Shown piece by piece: positions 10,641 through 21,802 of a stretch of 64,000 nucleotides of DNA (the first letter of the stretch is position 1; every line of letters starts with the position of its first letter). The DNA is from Allofustis seminis DSM 15817. GTDB lineage: Bacteria; Bacillota; Bacilli; Lactobacillales; Carnobacteriaceae_A. Both the position numbers and the translations under genes were made by a program. The notes under the pieces were generated by a model. That model did no database searches. It worked only from the letters and a program-made list of their open reading frames with translations, and was not told where the DNA came from. The DNA lies in the NCBI RefSeq assembly GCF_000374325.1, contig NZ_KB894079.1, positions 94,910 through 158,909 of the forward strand, given 5' to 3'.

Positions 10641-10650
10641 AATACTGTAA

Positions 10651-10677
10651 TTAGCACTCAAATTATTTGAGTGCTAA
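10651..10677 (+). promoter_or_regulatory. CIRCE operator for HrcA
   Basis: TTAGCACTC (10651-10659), nine spacer bases, GAGTGCTAA (10669-10677): a perfect match to the consensus. HrcA bound here represses the operon until heat or other unfolding stress titrates GroE. The element lies between promoter and start codon, so it is also in the mRNA leader. Confidence 0.97.
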
Positions 10678-10721
10678 TTTGTTGGAGATAATTGGCTTAT
10701 AGTATGAGAGGAAGTATTGAT

Positions 10722-11783
10722 ATGCTTACTGCAAGACAATTATTCATTCTTCAAAAAATAATCGAAATCTACACATTAACGGGCGAACCAGTAGGCAGTA
10801 AAGTACTAGCGCAAGATGAGCAACTATCTGTGAGTTCGGCAACTATTCGAAATGAGATGAGTCATTTAGAAGATTTAGGCTTAATTGAAAAGATGCATAG
10901 TTCAAGTGGACGAATTCCTTCGATAGAAGGTTTCCGTTTTTATGTGGCCAATTTAATGCATCCTAAAGCGCCGAGTCTTTCTGAAAAGCAACAAATTACT
11001 CAATTTATTCAAACGTCAACACATTCATTGAATGATTTGTTCGATCAGACGGCTTCATTGCTTTCAAGTTTGACGAATTATACAGTAATTATCTTAGGTC
11101 CCCAATCCCAAGATAATATCTTAACGGACTTAAAGCTACTGGCCGTTAGCAATGAGCAATTTTTACTCATTATGGAATTTGATGAGGTTGATTTGAAAAG
11201 CCATCTCTTCCGCTGGCCAAGTTCTGTCAGCAAAAAAGATTTACAAGTTGTAACTAACGTGTTGCGTAAGTTATTACTAGGCCGACCTTTACGGGAAATA
11301 TATAACAAGCTGCAGCATGAAGTTCCGCTAGTTTTGGATAAGATATTTTCTAAACAGTATGAGAATAAATTATTTGCGGTCATTAAATATTTATTGAACA
11401 AGCAAGAAGATGATCAGATTTATATATCTGGTAAAGGTAATATTCTCGATTTTATGGAAGAAATTGATGCTGCAAAAGTGAAGGATATTTATGGTTTGCT
11501 TGAGAATGAGAGTGGTTTGAAGTCACTGCTGCTTCCTTTTGATCGCCAACAGGAAGTCAATATTCAGATTGGTGCAGAGCTCTCTTCGCGATTATATGAT
11601 GATCTGTCGATGATGACGACTTCATATAACTTAGAAGAAAATCGCACAGGGCTGATTGCCATATTAGGTCCGACGCGTATGAGTTATGATCTGACACTTG
11701 GCATGATGAATTATTTAAAAGATGAATTAAAAGCAAAATTAATGAATGATTATTTTAATGAAGATGATCGATATAAAACATAA
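10722..11783 (+). CDS. hrcA: Heat-inducible transcription repressor HrcA
   Basis: Represses class I heat-shock genes by binding CIRCE. The 353-residue protein starts MLTARQLFILQKIIEIYTLT, the typical HrcA beginning, with a winged-helix domain to about residue 75 (VSSATIRNEMSHLEDLGLIE, SSGRIPSIEGFRFYV) and the GAF-like effector region. I chose ATG 10722 because it matches the family start and has AGAGGA 9 nt ahead; an in-frame TTG at 10692 would add ten residues. First gene of hrcA-grpE-dnaK-dnaJ and autoregulated by the operator at 10651. Confidence 0.95.
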   Translation: MLTARQLFILQKIIEIYTLTGEPVGSKVLAQDEQLSVSSATIRNEMSHLEDLGLIEKMHSSSGRIPSIEGFRFYVANLMHPKAPSLSEKQQITQFIQTSTHSLNDLFDQTASLLSSLTNYTVIILGPQSQDNILTDLKLLAVSNEQFLLIMEFDEVDLKSHLFRWPSSVSKKDLQVVTNVLRKLLLGRPLREIYNKLQHEVPLVLDKIFSKQYENKLFAVIKYLLNKQEDDQIYISGKGNILDFMEEIDAAKVKDIYGLLENESGLKSLLLPFDRQQEVNIQIGAELSSRLYDDLSMMTTSYNLEENRTGLIAILGPTRMSYDLTLGMMNYLKDELKAKLMNDYFNEDDRYKT

Positions 11784-11811
11784 AAATAGTGAATAGAAGT
11801 GAGGGATTAAA

Positions 11812-12369
11812 TTGTCTGAAAAGAAAATCAATCCAAAGCATGATGAATCTGAGGAGCGAGTAAAAGATAATGAACTTGAAGCTTCTAACGAGCAAACGCC
11901 GCAAGAGGAAATTGTTACGAATGAGTTGGAACAATTAGAACAAAAAATTGATGATTTAGAAGATCAGAATTTGCGTTTGCAAGCAGAAATTCAAAATATT
12001 ATAAAGCGCAATCAAAAAGAGCGCGAACAATATGCAAAATATCGTAGCCAAGATCTGGCTTCGGCAATATTACCTGTTATGGATAATTTAAATCGCGCAT
12101 TGGAGATAGAAGTCGATGATGAGTCAGGTCAGGCACTCAAAGATGGAATAGAAATGGTACGTACTGGTTTTTTAACGGCACTAGATTCACAAGGCGTTAA
12201 AAAAATGGACTGTTTAAATGAACCCTTTGATCCTAATTTTCATGAAGCCTATACAATGGTTGCAGCGAAAGAAGGACAAGATTCTGGAGTGATTGCAGAA
12301 GTTTTTGAAGAAGGTTATATGATTCATGACCGCATTTTACGTGCAGCAAAAGTTGCTGTGACGAATTAA
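11812..12369 (+). CDS. grpE: Nucleotide exchange factor GrpE
   Basis: Co-chaperone that releases ADP from DnaK. The 185-residue protein has an acidic variable N terminus, a long coiled-coil helix (about 40-95, ELEQLEQKIDDLEDQNLRLQ) and the C-terminal beta domain with the family pattern VKKMDCLNEPFDPNFHEA and VFEEGYMIHDRILRAAKVAV. The start is TTG 11812, with GTGAGGGA upstream. It lies 28 nt after hrcA, inside the heat-shock operon. Confidence 0.95.
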   Translation: MSEKKINPKHDESEERVKDNELEASNEQTPQEEIVTNELEQLEQKIDDLEDQNLRLQAEIQNIIKRNQKEREQYAKYRSQDLASAILPVMDNLNRALEIEVDDESGQALKDGIEMVRTGFLTALDSQGVKKMDCLNEPFDPNFHEAYTMVAAKEGQDSGVIAEVFEEGYMIHDRILRAAKVAVTN

Positions 12370-14232
<1,863 letters not shown>

Positions 14233-14235
14233 TAT

Positions 14236-14271
14236 AATATTGAGCCAGAAGCTTTCTTTTGGCTCAATATT
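14236..14271 (+). other. Perfect 12 bp hairpin between dnaK and dnaJ
   Basis: AATATTGAGCCA (14236-14247) is the exact reverse complement of TGGCTCAATATT (14260-14271), with a 12 nt loop. What follows (TATGATAATTC) is not a T run, so it is not a strong terminator. It may be a partial terminator, a processing site or a 3' stabiliser that lets dnaK exceed dnaJ. Confidence 0.75.
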
Positions 14272-14318
14272 TATGATAATTCTTCCGAACAATTGATGGA
14301 AGTAAGCGAGGGATTTTG

Positions 14319-15482
14319 TTGGCTGAAAAAGCAGATTTTTATGATATTTTAGGCGTCGGTCGTGATGCAAGTGATCAAGAAATTAAGCGGGCTTACCGCA
14401 AATTATCAAAAAAATATCACCCCGATATCAATAAAGAAGAAGGCGCCGAAGAAAAATTCAAAGAAATTACCGAAGCATATGAAGTACTCTCAGACGAAAA
14501 TAAAAGAGCTGCCTATGACCAATACGGCCATGCCGGAGTAAATTCTGGTTATGGTGGAGCAGGTGGCGGTTATGGTAATTATGGCGGATTCGGTAATTTT
14601 GGTGGCGGTGGTGACGCTTTTTCTGGATTTGGTGATATTTTCAGTGACTTATTTGGTGGTGGTCAATCAAGCTATGATCCCACAAAGCCACAACTTGGTT
14701 CGGACTTAGAATATGTTATGGATTTAACATTTGAAGAAGCTATCTTTGGAAAAGAAGAAGTCATTACCTATGCTCGCCTAGATCAGTGCAAGACTTGTTC
14801 AGGATCCGGTGCAAAACCTGGTACACATCCAGAAGTCTGTTCGGAATGTCATGGTCAGGGTAGAGTGAATATCCAACAAGATACGCCATTTGGTCGTATT
14901 ATGACACAGAGAACATGTCCAGTATGTAATGGCCAAGGCAAAGTCATTAAAGACAAATGCTCAACCTGCCATGGGGAGGGTCTGCAATCCACTTCCCACC
15001 AAGTTAAAATTAAAGTGCCCGCTGGAGTTGAGACAGGACAACAAATTCGTTTGCGCGGACAAGGTAATGCAGGAAAAAATAATGGACCTTATGGGGACTT
15101 ATATGTCGTCTTCCGCGTGAAACCATCAGATATCTTTGATCGTGACGGATCCAATATTTATTACACTTTAACAATTAATTTTGCTCAAGCAGCACTCGGT
15201 GATGTTATTGAAGTTCCGACTGTCAATGGAAAAGCAAAATTAAAAATCCCAGCTGGAACTGCTTCAGGTACGATGCTACGAATGAAAGGTCAAGGCGGTC
15301 CTAGCTTCCGAACGGGAACCGTAGGCGATCAGCTGGTCACAGTGAATGTTGAAGTTCCAAAAAAACTAAATGAAAAGCAACTGGAAGCGGTACGTTTATT
15401 TGCTAAAGCAAGTGACTTGCATGATATTCAAGAAGAACCAGAATCATTCTTTTCAAAAGTAAAAGATGCATTTAAAAAATAA
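14319..15482 (+). CDS. dnaJ: Chaperone protein DnaJ (Hsp40)
   Basis: Type I Hsp40 that delivers clients to DnaK and triggers ATP hydrolysis. The J domain carries HPD in [11 protein letters not shown] Gly/Phe-rich segment follows (about 75-115). Four zinc motifs are intact: [24 protein letters not shown] and CSTCHGEG. The C-terminal substrate domains end the protein at about 387 residues. Two adjacent TTG codons (14316, 14319) could start it; 14319 gives the family-like [12 protein letters not shown] and better spacing from GAGGGA. Confidence 0.96.
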   Translation: MAEKADFYDILGVGRDASDQEIKRAYRKLSKKYHPDINKEEGAEEKFKEITEAYEVLSDENKRAAYDQYGHAGVNSGYGGAGGGYGNYGGFGNFGGGGDAFSGFGDIFSDLFGGGQSSYDPTKPQLGSDLEYVMDLTFEEAIFGKEEVITYARLDQCKTCSGSGAKPGTHPEVCSECHGQGRVNIQQDTPFGRIMTQRTCPVCNGQGKVIKDKCSTCHGEGLQSTSHQVKIKVPAGVETGQQIRLRGQGNAGKNNGPYGDLYVVFRVKPSDIFDRDGSNIYYTLTINFAQAALGDVIEVPTVNGKAKLKIPAGTASGTMLRMKGQGGPSFRTGTVGDQLVTVNVEVPKKLNEKQLEAVRLFAKASDLHDIQEEPESFFSKVKDAFKK

Positions 15483-15485
15483 AAG

Positions 15486-15556
15486 AAAACCCACAACAAT
15501 GTGAATGATTTTCATCAATTGAACGAAAATTATCGACTAAAGTTGTGGGTTTTTTT
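15486..15556 (+). terminator. Terminator after dnaJ (long loop)
   Basis: AAAACCCACAAC (15486-15497) pairs with GTTGTGGGTTTT (15542-15553), 12 bp, around a 44 nt loop, with a T run continuing to 15556. It closes the heat-shock operon. Confidence 0.75.
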
Positions 15557-15902
15557 GTGTCGCATTATAAGAGTGATAGGCAGAAAATTAAAGTAGCGAA
15601 AAAGGATAATAATTTTACTATAAAAAATTACTAAAAGTAAATGAACATTATTTAAATCATAAAGCCTAAGAAGCATGATACACCGACTTTTAATGGGATT
15701 AGAGGTCAGATTAAAATGTGTATTTTTGAAATTATAAAATAACAAGCCAAAATAAAATGACGAAAATAAATAGAGATCATTTAAAAAAAGATAAAAGTTT
15801 TCTAAAAATATATTGCTTTCTATATATATATATATAATGGATATAACTTTTTTAATTTATAAAAAGTAATTCATCCTACTTAAAATATATAGAAAGGTAA
15901 AG
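15557..15902 (+). other. AT-rich stretch ahead of the surface protein gene
   Basis: About 350 nt with no convincing gene. It is very AT-rich and holds a TA dinucleotide run at about 15821-15836 ending in TATAAT (15833-15838). TTGCTT (15813-15818) is only 14 bp away, so the promoter for the gene at 15903 probably lies here but cannot be fixed. The ribosome site is GAAAGG at about 15892-15897. Confidence 0.5.
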
Positions 15903-16742
15903 ATGGATATGAAAAAGATTAGAAAGTACTTAACGATGCTATTGTTGATGCTGGTTGCAATATTGGCGTTGCAAAAAGATATTGTCCAAGCCACACCTGA
16001 TGCTGAAGAAGATCAGTTGCTCAATGTATTCCATCATCAACAAACTCTCGAGGATAATCGAGTGGACCCTTTGGGTTCTTCTGCTAAGATAGGCATTGAC
16101 TCACTTGAAAATCTAGAGGATATTAACAAAGTACAGGACAATTCAAATGGTTCCATATATATTCATCGTGGTAAGATAGTGTTTGATTACGAAATAGAGA
16201 AGGTGCGTGGTGAATATGCGCGATATGTTTCGGTTTGGGCGGAATTTATCGGGCATAATGGGTACGAAGGAACGATTAAAAGTATTAGTGTAAGAGGCCA
16301 AAAGTTCAATGTGAATGATAAGAACTGGGGAAGCCGTTCTAACCCCAATGTATTCAGAGTAAAATATGACGGTCCATTGACTTTTACAGGAGTTGATAGT
16401 TGGGGGGAGTGCATGAGACTGATATTTCTGTAGTTGGTATTGGGTTACCGTGGATTAAAGCTTCGGATGCGACTATTGAATTAAGCAAGATTGCTACTCT
16501 CACAAAAGAAGATGTATTGAAACTTGTGAAAGCTTCTGCAACGGACGAGCTTGATACTGATTTAACTAAATATATTGAGCTGGGCGATGACGCATTTAAT
16601 AAAGTGAAAGCCTTGAACCGTCCCGGTCAACAGACAAGGGTGGAATTGGCAGTAACTAAGTCTCACTGGGGGACCTCAACCTTAGAACATCCGTGGGCTA
16701 CAGTGAGGGTTACAGTGAGTGTGGTTGAAGATAACACCCCTC

Positions 16743-16965
16743 CAACACTTGAAGTGGCAGATAAGACAATTATAGCGGGGACGAGTTAGACCTCCATACG
16801 CTAATAGTGAAAGCAGAAGATGCAGAAGATGGTCCTGACCTTAAGGATAATGTTGTAATTGATGCAGGCAACTTCGATCATACAAAAGTAGGCACATATG
16901 AGATCACCTTTACTTTGACAGATAAAGATGGTGCAACTGTTACGAAAAAAGCTACCGTAATAGTC
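16743..16965 (+). repeat. Ig-like (DUF5011-type) repeat copy 1
   Basis: Encodes TLEVADKTIIAG...TVIV. It is nearly identical to copy 2 at a period of 255 nt (85 codons) once the missing G is counted. It contains the frameshift at 16777-16780. Confidence 0.85.
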
Positions 16966-16996
16966 AATCCAAAAGCAATGGTCCTCAATCATACCC

Positions 16997-17220
16997 CAAC
17001 ACTTGAAGTGGCAGATAAGACAATTATAGCGGGGGATGAACTTGACCTTCGTACGCTAATAGTGAAAGCAGAAGATGCAGAAGATGGTCCAGACCTTAAG
17101 GATAATGTTGTAATTGATGCAGGTAACTTCGATCATACAAAAGTAGGTACATATAAGATCATCTTTACTTTAAAAGATAAAGGCGGTGCAACTGTAACGA
17201 AAAAAGCTACCGTAATAGTC
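16997..17220 (+). repeat. Ig-like (DUF5011-type) repeat copy 2
   Basis: Intact copy with GGGGG where copy 1 has GGGG. It carries the family pattern KAEDAEDGPDLKDNVV, VGTYKIIFTL and TVTKKATVIV. Confidence 0.85.
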
Positions 17221-17449
17221 GCTGAAAAAGAACCTATTGATCTAAATACTGGCAGAAATTCTAATAAAAAAGAATTGACACCAAGAGAAGAGGATCATCA
17301 AGAAGGTATGATATTACCAAAAACAGGAATGCATACTAAATCCGTTCGATATTTTGGATTATTTGGTGCATTGGGTGTCCTTCTTGTAGTATTCAATCTA
17401 AGAAAAAAAGAATAAGTATAATATTAAAATAAAATATTTCTGAATTGGT

Positions 17450-17493
17450 CGACATTTGAGCTGGGTATGATAAAGTTCAAATGTCGATTTTTT
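17450..17493 (+). terminator. Terminator after the surface protein gene
   Basis: CGACATTTGA (17450-17459) pairs perfectly with TCAAATGTCG (17477-17486) and is followed by ATTTTTT. Confidence 0.8.
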
Positions 17494-17546
17494 ATATGTG
17501 GTGTGCTATTGTGGATTATGGTCATTTTATGAGGTTGTGCTTCATA

Positions 17547-17575
17547 TTGAAAGTTATGAAAAACATTGATATAAT
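17547..17575 (+). promoter_or_regulatory. Predicted promoter of lepA
   Basis: TTGAAA (17547-17552), 17 bp, TATAAT (17570-17575). It is close to consensus, 38 nt before the start codon. Confidence 0.8.
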
Positions 17576-17613
17576 AGTAAAGTGATGGATTTTGAATAAG
17601 GAGAAGTGAATAG

Positions 17614-19443
17614 ATGATTGACAAGGAAAAAATTCGCCAGCGACAAAAACATATGCGAAATTTCTCCATTATTGCTCATATAGACCATGGGAAATCGACT
17701 TTGGCTGACCGTATTCTTGAATTTACGGATACCATCGCCGATCGCGAAATGGAAGACCAGATTCTCGATTCTATGGAACTCGAACGTGAACGTGGCATTA
17801 CGATCAAATTAAATACGGTGGAAGTTGTCTACAAAGCAAAAGATGGCGAGACCTATTATTTGCATTTGATTGATACCCCAGGACATGTCGATTTTACTTA
17901 TGAAGTTTCTCGAAGCTTGGCGGCTTGTGAAGGCGCCATCTTAATAGTGGATGCGGCACAAGGCGTGGAAGCCCAGACCTTGGCGAATGTTTATCTAGCA
18001 CTAGATAATGATCTGGAAATTTTGCCAGTCATTAATAAGATTGATTTACCTGCTGCTGATCCCGAAGCAGTCGCTATGCAAATTGAAGAGATTATTGGAC
18101 TAGATACGGCGAATGCTGTCCAGACAAGTGCTAAATCTGGGATTGGAATTGAAGATGTCTTAGAACAAATTGTGAAATATGTTCCAGCACCAGAAGGAGA
18201 CATAGATAATCCTTTGCAAGCGTTAATTTTTGACTCTGTTTATGACTCTTATCGCGGAGTTGTGTTAAGTGTAAGAATTAAAGAGGGCATTTTGCAAACA
18301 GGTGATGCCATTCAATTGATGGGATCGGGCAAACGTTTTGAAGTAACAGAAGTGGGTGTCTTCTCACCAACGCCAGTAGCTCGCGATTATTTAGCTGCTG
18401 GAGAGGTAGGATATGTTACTGCTAATATTAAGACAGTCCGCGACACACGTGTAGGGGATACTATCACACTTGTTGATAATCCTGCTGAAAAAGCATTACC
18501 TGGCTATCGCCAGATGACGCCTATGGTGTTTGCTGGACTTTATCCATCAAGTTCGGATGATTATGAAGATTTACGTGAGGCACTTGAACGCCTTCAACTC
18601 AATGATGCATCATTACATTATGAACCTGAGACATCGCATGCATTAGGCTTTGGATTCCGTTGTGGATTTCTAGGGATGCTACATATGGACGTTATTCAAG
18701 AACGTTTGGAGCGAGAATTCGATATTGATCTGATTACGACAGCTCCCTCTGTTATCTATCGTGTAAATAAGACAGACGGTACAATGGTCGAAGTCTCAAA
18801 CCCTAGTGAGATGCCTAAGCCAACAGAGATTGATCATATTCAAGAACCATATGTTAAAGCTACTGTAACGGTTCCTAATGATTATGTAGGGGCTGTCATG
18901 GAGATCTCACAGAGAAAACGTGGTGAATTCGTAACTATGGAATATTTGGATGATATTCGTGTGAATGTTATCTATTTATTGCCACTATCTGAGATTGTCT
19001 TTGATTATTTTGATCGACTAAAATCAAATACTAAAGGCTATGCCTCATTAAGTTATGAGGAAGCGGGTTATCGTGAAAGTAATCTCGTAAAAATGGATAT
19101 CTTAATCCATGGTGAGCCAGTTGATGCCTTGAGTTTCATAGTTCATAAGGATAGTTCCTATGAAAGAGGACGTGCAATTGTTGATCAATTACGAAAAACA
19201 ATTCCGCGTCAACAATTTGAAGTGCCTATTCAAGCGGCGATTGGTCATCATATCGTGGCGCGTTCAACAGTCAAAGCTTATCGCAAAGATGTTACTGCCA
19301 AGTTATATGGTGGAGACGTAACACGACGCCAAAAACTTCTAGAGAAACAGAAAAAAGGTAAAAAACGCATGAAAAATATTGGTAGCGTAGAAGTTCCTCA
19401 AGAAGCATTTATGGCGGTATTGAATTTAGATGATGAGAATTAA
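17614..19443 (+). CDS. lepA: Elongation factor 4 (LepA), ribosomal GTPase
   Basis: Translational GTPase related to EF-G, implicated in back-translocation or 30S biogenesis. The 609-residue protein starts [20 protein letters not shown]-like (G1 HIDHGKST near residue 22), with [21 protein letters not shown], and the LepA-specific C-terminal domain ending with a basic segment ([20 protein letters not shown]). ATG 17614 has AAGGAGAAG upstream. In many Firmicutes lepA follows dnaJ; here the surface protein gene separates them. Confidence 0.97.
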   Translation: MIDKEKIRQRQKHMRNFSIIAHIDHGKSTLADRILEFTDTIADREMEDQILDSMELERERGITIKLNTVEVVYKAKDGETYYLHLIDTPGHVDFTYEVSRSLAACEGAILIVDAAQGVEAQTLANVYLALDNDLEILPVINKIDLPAADPEAVAMQIEEIIGLDTANAVQTSAKSGIGIEDVLEQIVKYVPAPEGDIDNPLQALIFDSVYDSYRGVVLSVRIKEGILQTGDAIQLMGSGKRFEVTEVGVFSPTPVARDYLAAGEVGYVTANIKTVRDTRVGDTITLVDNPAEKALPGYRQMTPMVFAGLYPSSSDDYEDLREALERLQLNDASLHYEPETSHALGFGFRCGFLGMLHMDVIQERLEREFDIDLITTAPSVIYRVNKTDGTMVEVSNPSEMPKPTEIDHIQEPYVKATVTVPNDYVGAVMEISQRKRGEFVTMEYLDDIRVNVIYLLPLSEIVFDYFDRLKSNTKGYASLSYEEAGYRESNLVKMDILIHGEPVDALSFIVHKDSSYERGRAIVDQLRKTIPRQQFEVPIQAAIGHHIVARSTVKAYRKDVTAKLYGGDVTRRQKLLEKQKKGKKRMKNIGSVEVPQEAFMAVLNLDDEN

Positions 19444-19451
19444 TAGATATT

Positions 19452-19497
19452 GACTCACTGATCGACTAGTTTCCTAGCTTTAAGTGAGTCTTTTTTT
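19452..19497 (+). terminator. Terminator after lepA
   Basis: GACTCACT (19452-19459) pairs with AGTGAGTC (19483-19490), followed by seven T. An inner CTAG/CTAG pairing is possible. The ribosome site of the next gene begins just past the T run. Confidence 0.8.
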
Positions 19498-19512
19498 AAA
19501 AGGAGAATCATA

Positions 19513-20262
19513 ATGAATAAAATTGAACAATTTGCACAACAGTTGAAAGATAGTCAGCGGATTGTTTTCTTCGGCGGAGCAGGGGTGTCGACAGAAAGTG
19601 GTATTCCAGACTTTCGCTCAGCAAAAGGACTCTATCGTGAAGATTCTCCATATGAAGTGCCCGTTGAAGCGATAATTTCGCATTCTTTTTATGAAGCGCA
19701 TCCAAAAGAGTTTTTTGATTATTATTTTGAGCATTTAGTATTTGAAGAGGCACAGCCTAATATCGTGCACAAAAAATTAGCTGAGTTAGAGCGATTTCGC
19801 AAGGTAACAGTTGTGACGCAAAATATTGACGGCCTTCATTCACAAGCTGGCTCGTCCGATGTTCAGGAGCTACATGGCACGATTTTTGATAATCATTGTA
19901 CACAATGTGGAGCATATGTTCCTTTAAAAGAACTAAAAAAAGATGACAATAAAATTCCACGCTGTCCGCATTGTCATGGTATTGTGAAACCAGATGTTAC
20001 TCTTTATGAAGAGCAGCTCCCAACTCAACCCTTAATGCAATCAATCGAAGCGATAGCCAAAGCCGATATGTTGATTGTCGGAGGAACATCACTTGTTGTC
20101 TATCCAGCTGCTGGTTTGATTCGTTATTTTCATGGGAAATATTTTACATTAATTAACAAAACCCCTCTAGGACAGACATATGGTGCCAATCTTATTTTTG
20201 AAGATAAATTATCAAATGTTTTTAAACAATTGCCTGCTTTTGAACAATTATTCAAAAAATGA
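19513..20262 (+). CDS. NAD-dependent protein deacylase, Sir2 family (sirtuin)
   Basis: Removes acyl groups from protein lysines using NAD. The 249-residue protein carries the sirtuin core: GAGVSTESGIPDFRS (about 22-36), TQNIDGLHSQAG (about 98), catalytic His in LHGT, a zinc module CTQCG...CPHCHG, and GGTSLVVYPAAGL. No extra N- or C-terminal domain is present, so it looks like a stand-alone deacylase. ATG 19513 follows AAAGGAGAA. It lies between lepA and DUF3013 and may be its own unit. Confidence 0.92.
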   Translation: MNKIEQFAQQLKDSQRIVFFGGAGVSTESGIPDFRSAKGLYREDSPYEVPVEAIISHSFYEAHPKEFFDYYFEHLVFEEAQPNIVHKKLAELERFRKVTVVTQNIDGLHSQAGSSDVQELHGTIFDNHCTQCGAYVPLKELKKDDNKIPRCPHCHGIVKPDVTLYEEQLPTQPLMQSIEAIAKADMLIVGGTSLVVYPAAGLIRYFHGKYFTLINKTPLGQTYGANLIFEDKLSNVFKQLPAFEQLFKK

Positions 20263-20322
20263 AGATTATATTTTAAAAATATGTTAAAATACTTAGTATA
20301 GGCTAAATTTTAAGGAGCCCTT

Positions 20323-20868
20323 ATGAAAAAATTAAGTGATTACTTGTCAGAACAGTTAAAAATGCGCGCTTCTTTTTTTGACTGGAAAATTATTGTCGAT
20401 AGCCAAAAACAGATCATATTCATTAAATTACATGTAACAGCAGAAAATGAGCGTGGAATATATATTCAAGATGAATATGGCCAAATATCAAATGATAAAA
20501 TTATTCATTATGAGCAAGCTATTTGTTTTTATAATGAAGAATTGCCACTACCTGATCCGAAACATTATTTATTTTCATATCCAATAAATGTACATGTAGG
20601 AATTGAAGTGGGCGTGGTCGATGCTATTTTGAAACATCTTGTATTATTTGCTCATGAAGTAGCACTTCAGCTAAAGGAATTTATTAATGATGGAAAAAGT
20701 AATATCTTTTTGCCACATTGGAATATGGTTGATTTTGAGAATACTATTCAAACATTAAAGGACTTAAAGCACTACTGTATGGAACGACTTGCAGCTGACT
20801 TTGATTATGAACCGACATCAATTGAAAAATTGAGAGGTGATATGCATGGCGTTGTGGAAAGAATATAA
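20323..20868 (+). CDS. DUF3013-like protein of unknown function
   Basis: 181-residue acidic protein beginning MKKLSDYLSEQLKMRASFFD, with no catalytic motif, signal peptide or membrane segment that I recognise. In Lactobacillales a DUF3013 protein is commonly encoded directly before prmA; position, length and the general sequence pattern (N-terminal DWKI..., IYIQDEYG...) fit that family. The assignment leans on context. Its last 23 nt overlap prmA, so the two are probably translated together. AAGGAG lies 8 nt before the ATG. Confidence 0.6.
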   Translation: MKKLSDYLSEQLKMRASFFDWKIIVDSQKQIIFIKLHVTAENERGIYIQDEYGQISNDKIIHYEQAICFYNEELPLPDPKHYLFSYPINVHVGIEVGVVDAILKHLVLFAHEVALQLKEFINDGKSNIFLPHWNMVDFENTIQTLKDLKHYCMERLAADFDYEPTSIEKLRGDMHGVVERI

Positions 20869-21802
20869 GATATATGTGGACAGTGGCGATGTAGATCTTG
20901 TGAGTCAAGCCTTTATTGCGTTAGGTTCAGAAGGTGTCTCGATTGAAGATCCAAAAGATGCACTGCCACACCCTAACATTGATGAGATATGGGATATTCC
21001 ATTAGATAAATTTCCACGCAAGGATGCACTTATAAAAGCCTATTATCCTATTCAAGATGACACCAACAATGTAGCAGAGCAGCTCAAGTGTCAGATTGAG
21101 AATTTATATGAAAATCAGTTGATTCAAGAGTGTTATAACTTCACCTCTGAAGTTGTGAATGATGAAGATTGGCTATTTGAATGGGAAAAATATTATCAAC
21201 CCATCCATTTATCAAAGTCCATTCAAATTATCCCAAGCTGGGAAAAAGATAAAGGATTTGAGATACAGCATTGTGAGAATATTTATTTAAATCCGGGGGT
21301 GGCTTTTGGAACAGGTGATCATCCAACAACCCAACTTTGTGCTGAAGCCATCGAAGAATATCTTGACAATTCGGCGATTGTTTATGATGTAGGCACTGGT
21401 TCTGGTATTTTGGCCATTATAAGTGCCCAGCTCGGAGCAAAGAGTGTTTATGGTTTTGATTATGATGCACAAGCCATTCATTCTGCTGAACAAAATGCTG
21501 CATTAAATCCATTAAAAATTCCCATTCAATTTGAGCAAAAGGATTTATTAGAGAATGTGACGAAGCCTGCCGATCTCATTATTGCTAACATTTTAGAACC
21601 TATTATATTACGCTTGATTCCAATGATTCCACCTTTATTGAATCTGGACGGAGTATTTATAATTTCGGGTATTTTAAATGAGCAAGTCCCACATATAAAG
21701 AGAAAATTAGCTGAACATCAATTAATTATTAAAGCAATAAAAAATAAAGGAGAATGGGCAGCAATTATCGCTACCCATAAAAATAAGGAGGACAAAAAAT
21801 GA
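20846..21802 (+). CDS. prmA: Ribosomal protein L11 methyltransferase PrmA
   Basis: S-adenosylmethionine-dependent methylation of ribosomal protein L11. The 318-residue protein has the substrate-recognition N domain and a Rossmann methyltransferase core: [17 protein letters not shown], motif [12 protein letters not shown] (about residue 181) and [16 protein letters not shown] 20846 has AGAGGTGA upstream; the in-frame GTG at 20837 lies within that site. Its TGA overlaps the ATG of deoC. Elsewhere in Lactobacillales rsmE usually follows prmA; here it does not. Confidence 0.95.
   Translation: MALWKEYKIYVDSGDVDLVSQAFIALGSEGVSIEDPKDALPHPNIDEIWDIPLDKFPRKDALIKAYYPIQDDTNNVAEQLKCQIENLYENQLIQECYNFTSEVVNDEDWLFEWEKYYQPIHLSKSIQIIPSWEKDKGFEIQHCENIYLNPGVAFGTGDHPTTQLCAEAIEEYLDNSAIVYDVGTGSGILAIISAQLGAKSVYGFDYDAQAIHSAEQNAALNPLKIPIQFEQKDLLENVTKPADLIIANILEPIILRLIPMIPPLLNLDGVFIISGILNEQVPHIKRKLAEHQLIIKAIKNKGEWAAIIATHKNKEDKK

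Larger units (their letters stand above)
15903..17415 (+). pseudogene. LPXTG-anchored surface protein with Ig-like repeats, interrupted by two frameshifts
   Basis: Three consecutive reading frames together encode one cell-wall protein of about 504 residues. Parts in order: signal peptide (MKKIRKYLTMLLLMLVAI to about VQA), a beta-rich domain of unknown family, a further Ig-like segment, two near-identical DUF5011-type Ig-like repeats, a charged linker, the sortase motif LPKTG (17314-17328), a hydrophobic helix and tail NLRKKE. Frame breaks: G6 at 16402-16407, where one more G restores SWGGVHETD, and G4 at 16777-16780, where the second repeat copy has G5 at the same spot. As read, translation stops at the TAG at about 16431, giving a secreted 176-residue fragment without anchor. 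It may be a decaying gene, a phase-variable gene, or assembly error in G runs. Start is ATG 15903 or 15909. Confidence 0.75.

Noticed and set aside
15821-15838. TA dinucleotide run as a definite -10 region or phase-variable promoter
   Set aside because: The run is suggestive, but the only -35-like hexamer is 14 bp from TATAAT, so I list it as an unresolved AT-rich stretch.
15903-17415. Programmed -1 frameshifting as the way the surface protein is made
   Set aside because: The G6 site does not form a proper X-XXY-YYZ heptamer in the zero frame, and a second independent shift would be needed at a G4 run. Mutation, phase variation or sequencing error is simpler.
19513-20262. Sirtuin as part of an NAD-depleting phage defence system
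   Set aside because: It is a plain 249-residue deacylase with intact zinc module and no fused STALD, TIR or nuclease partner nearby.
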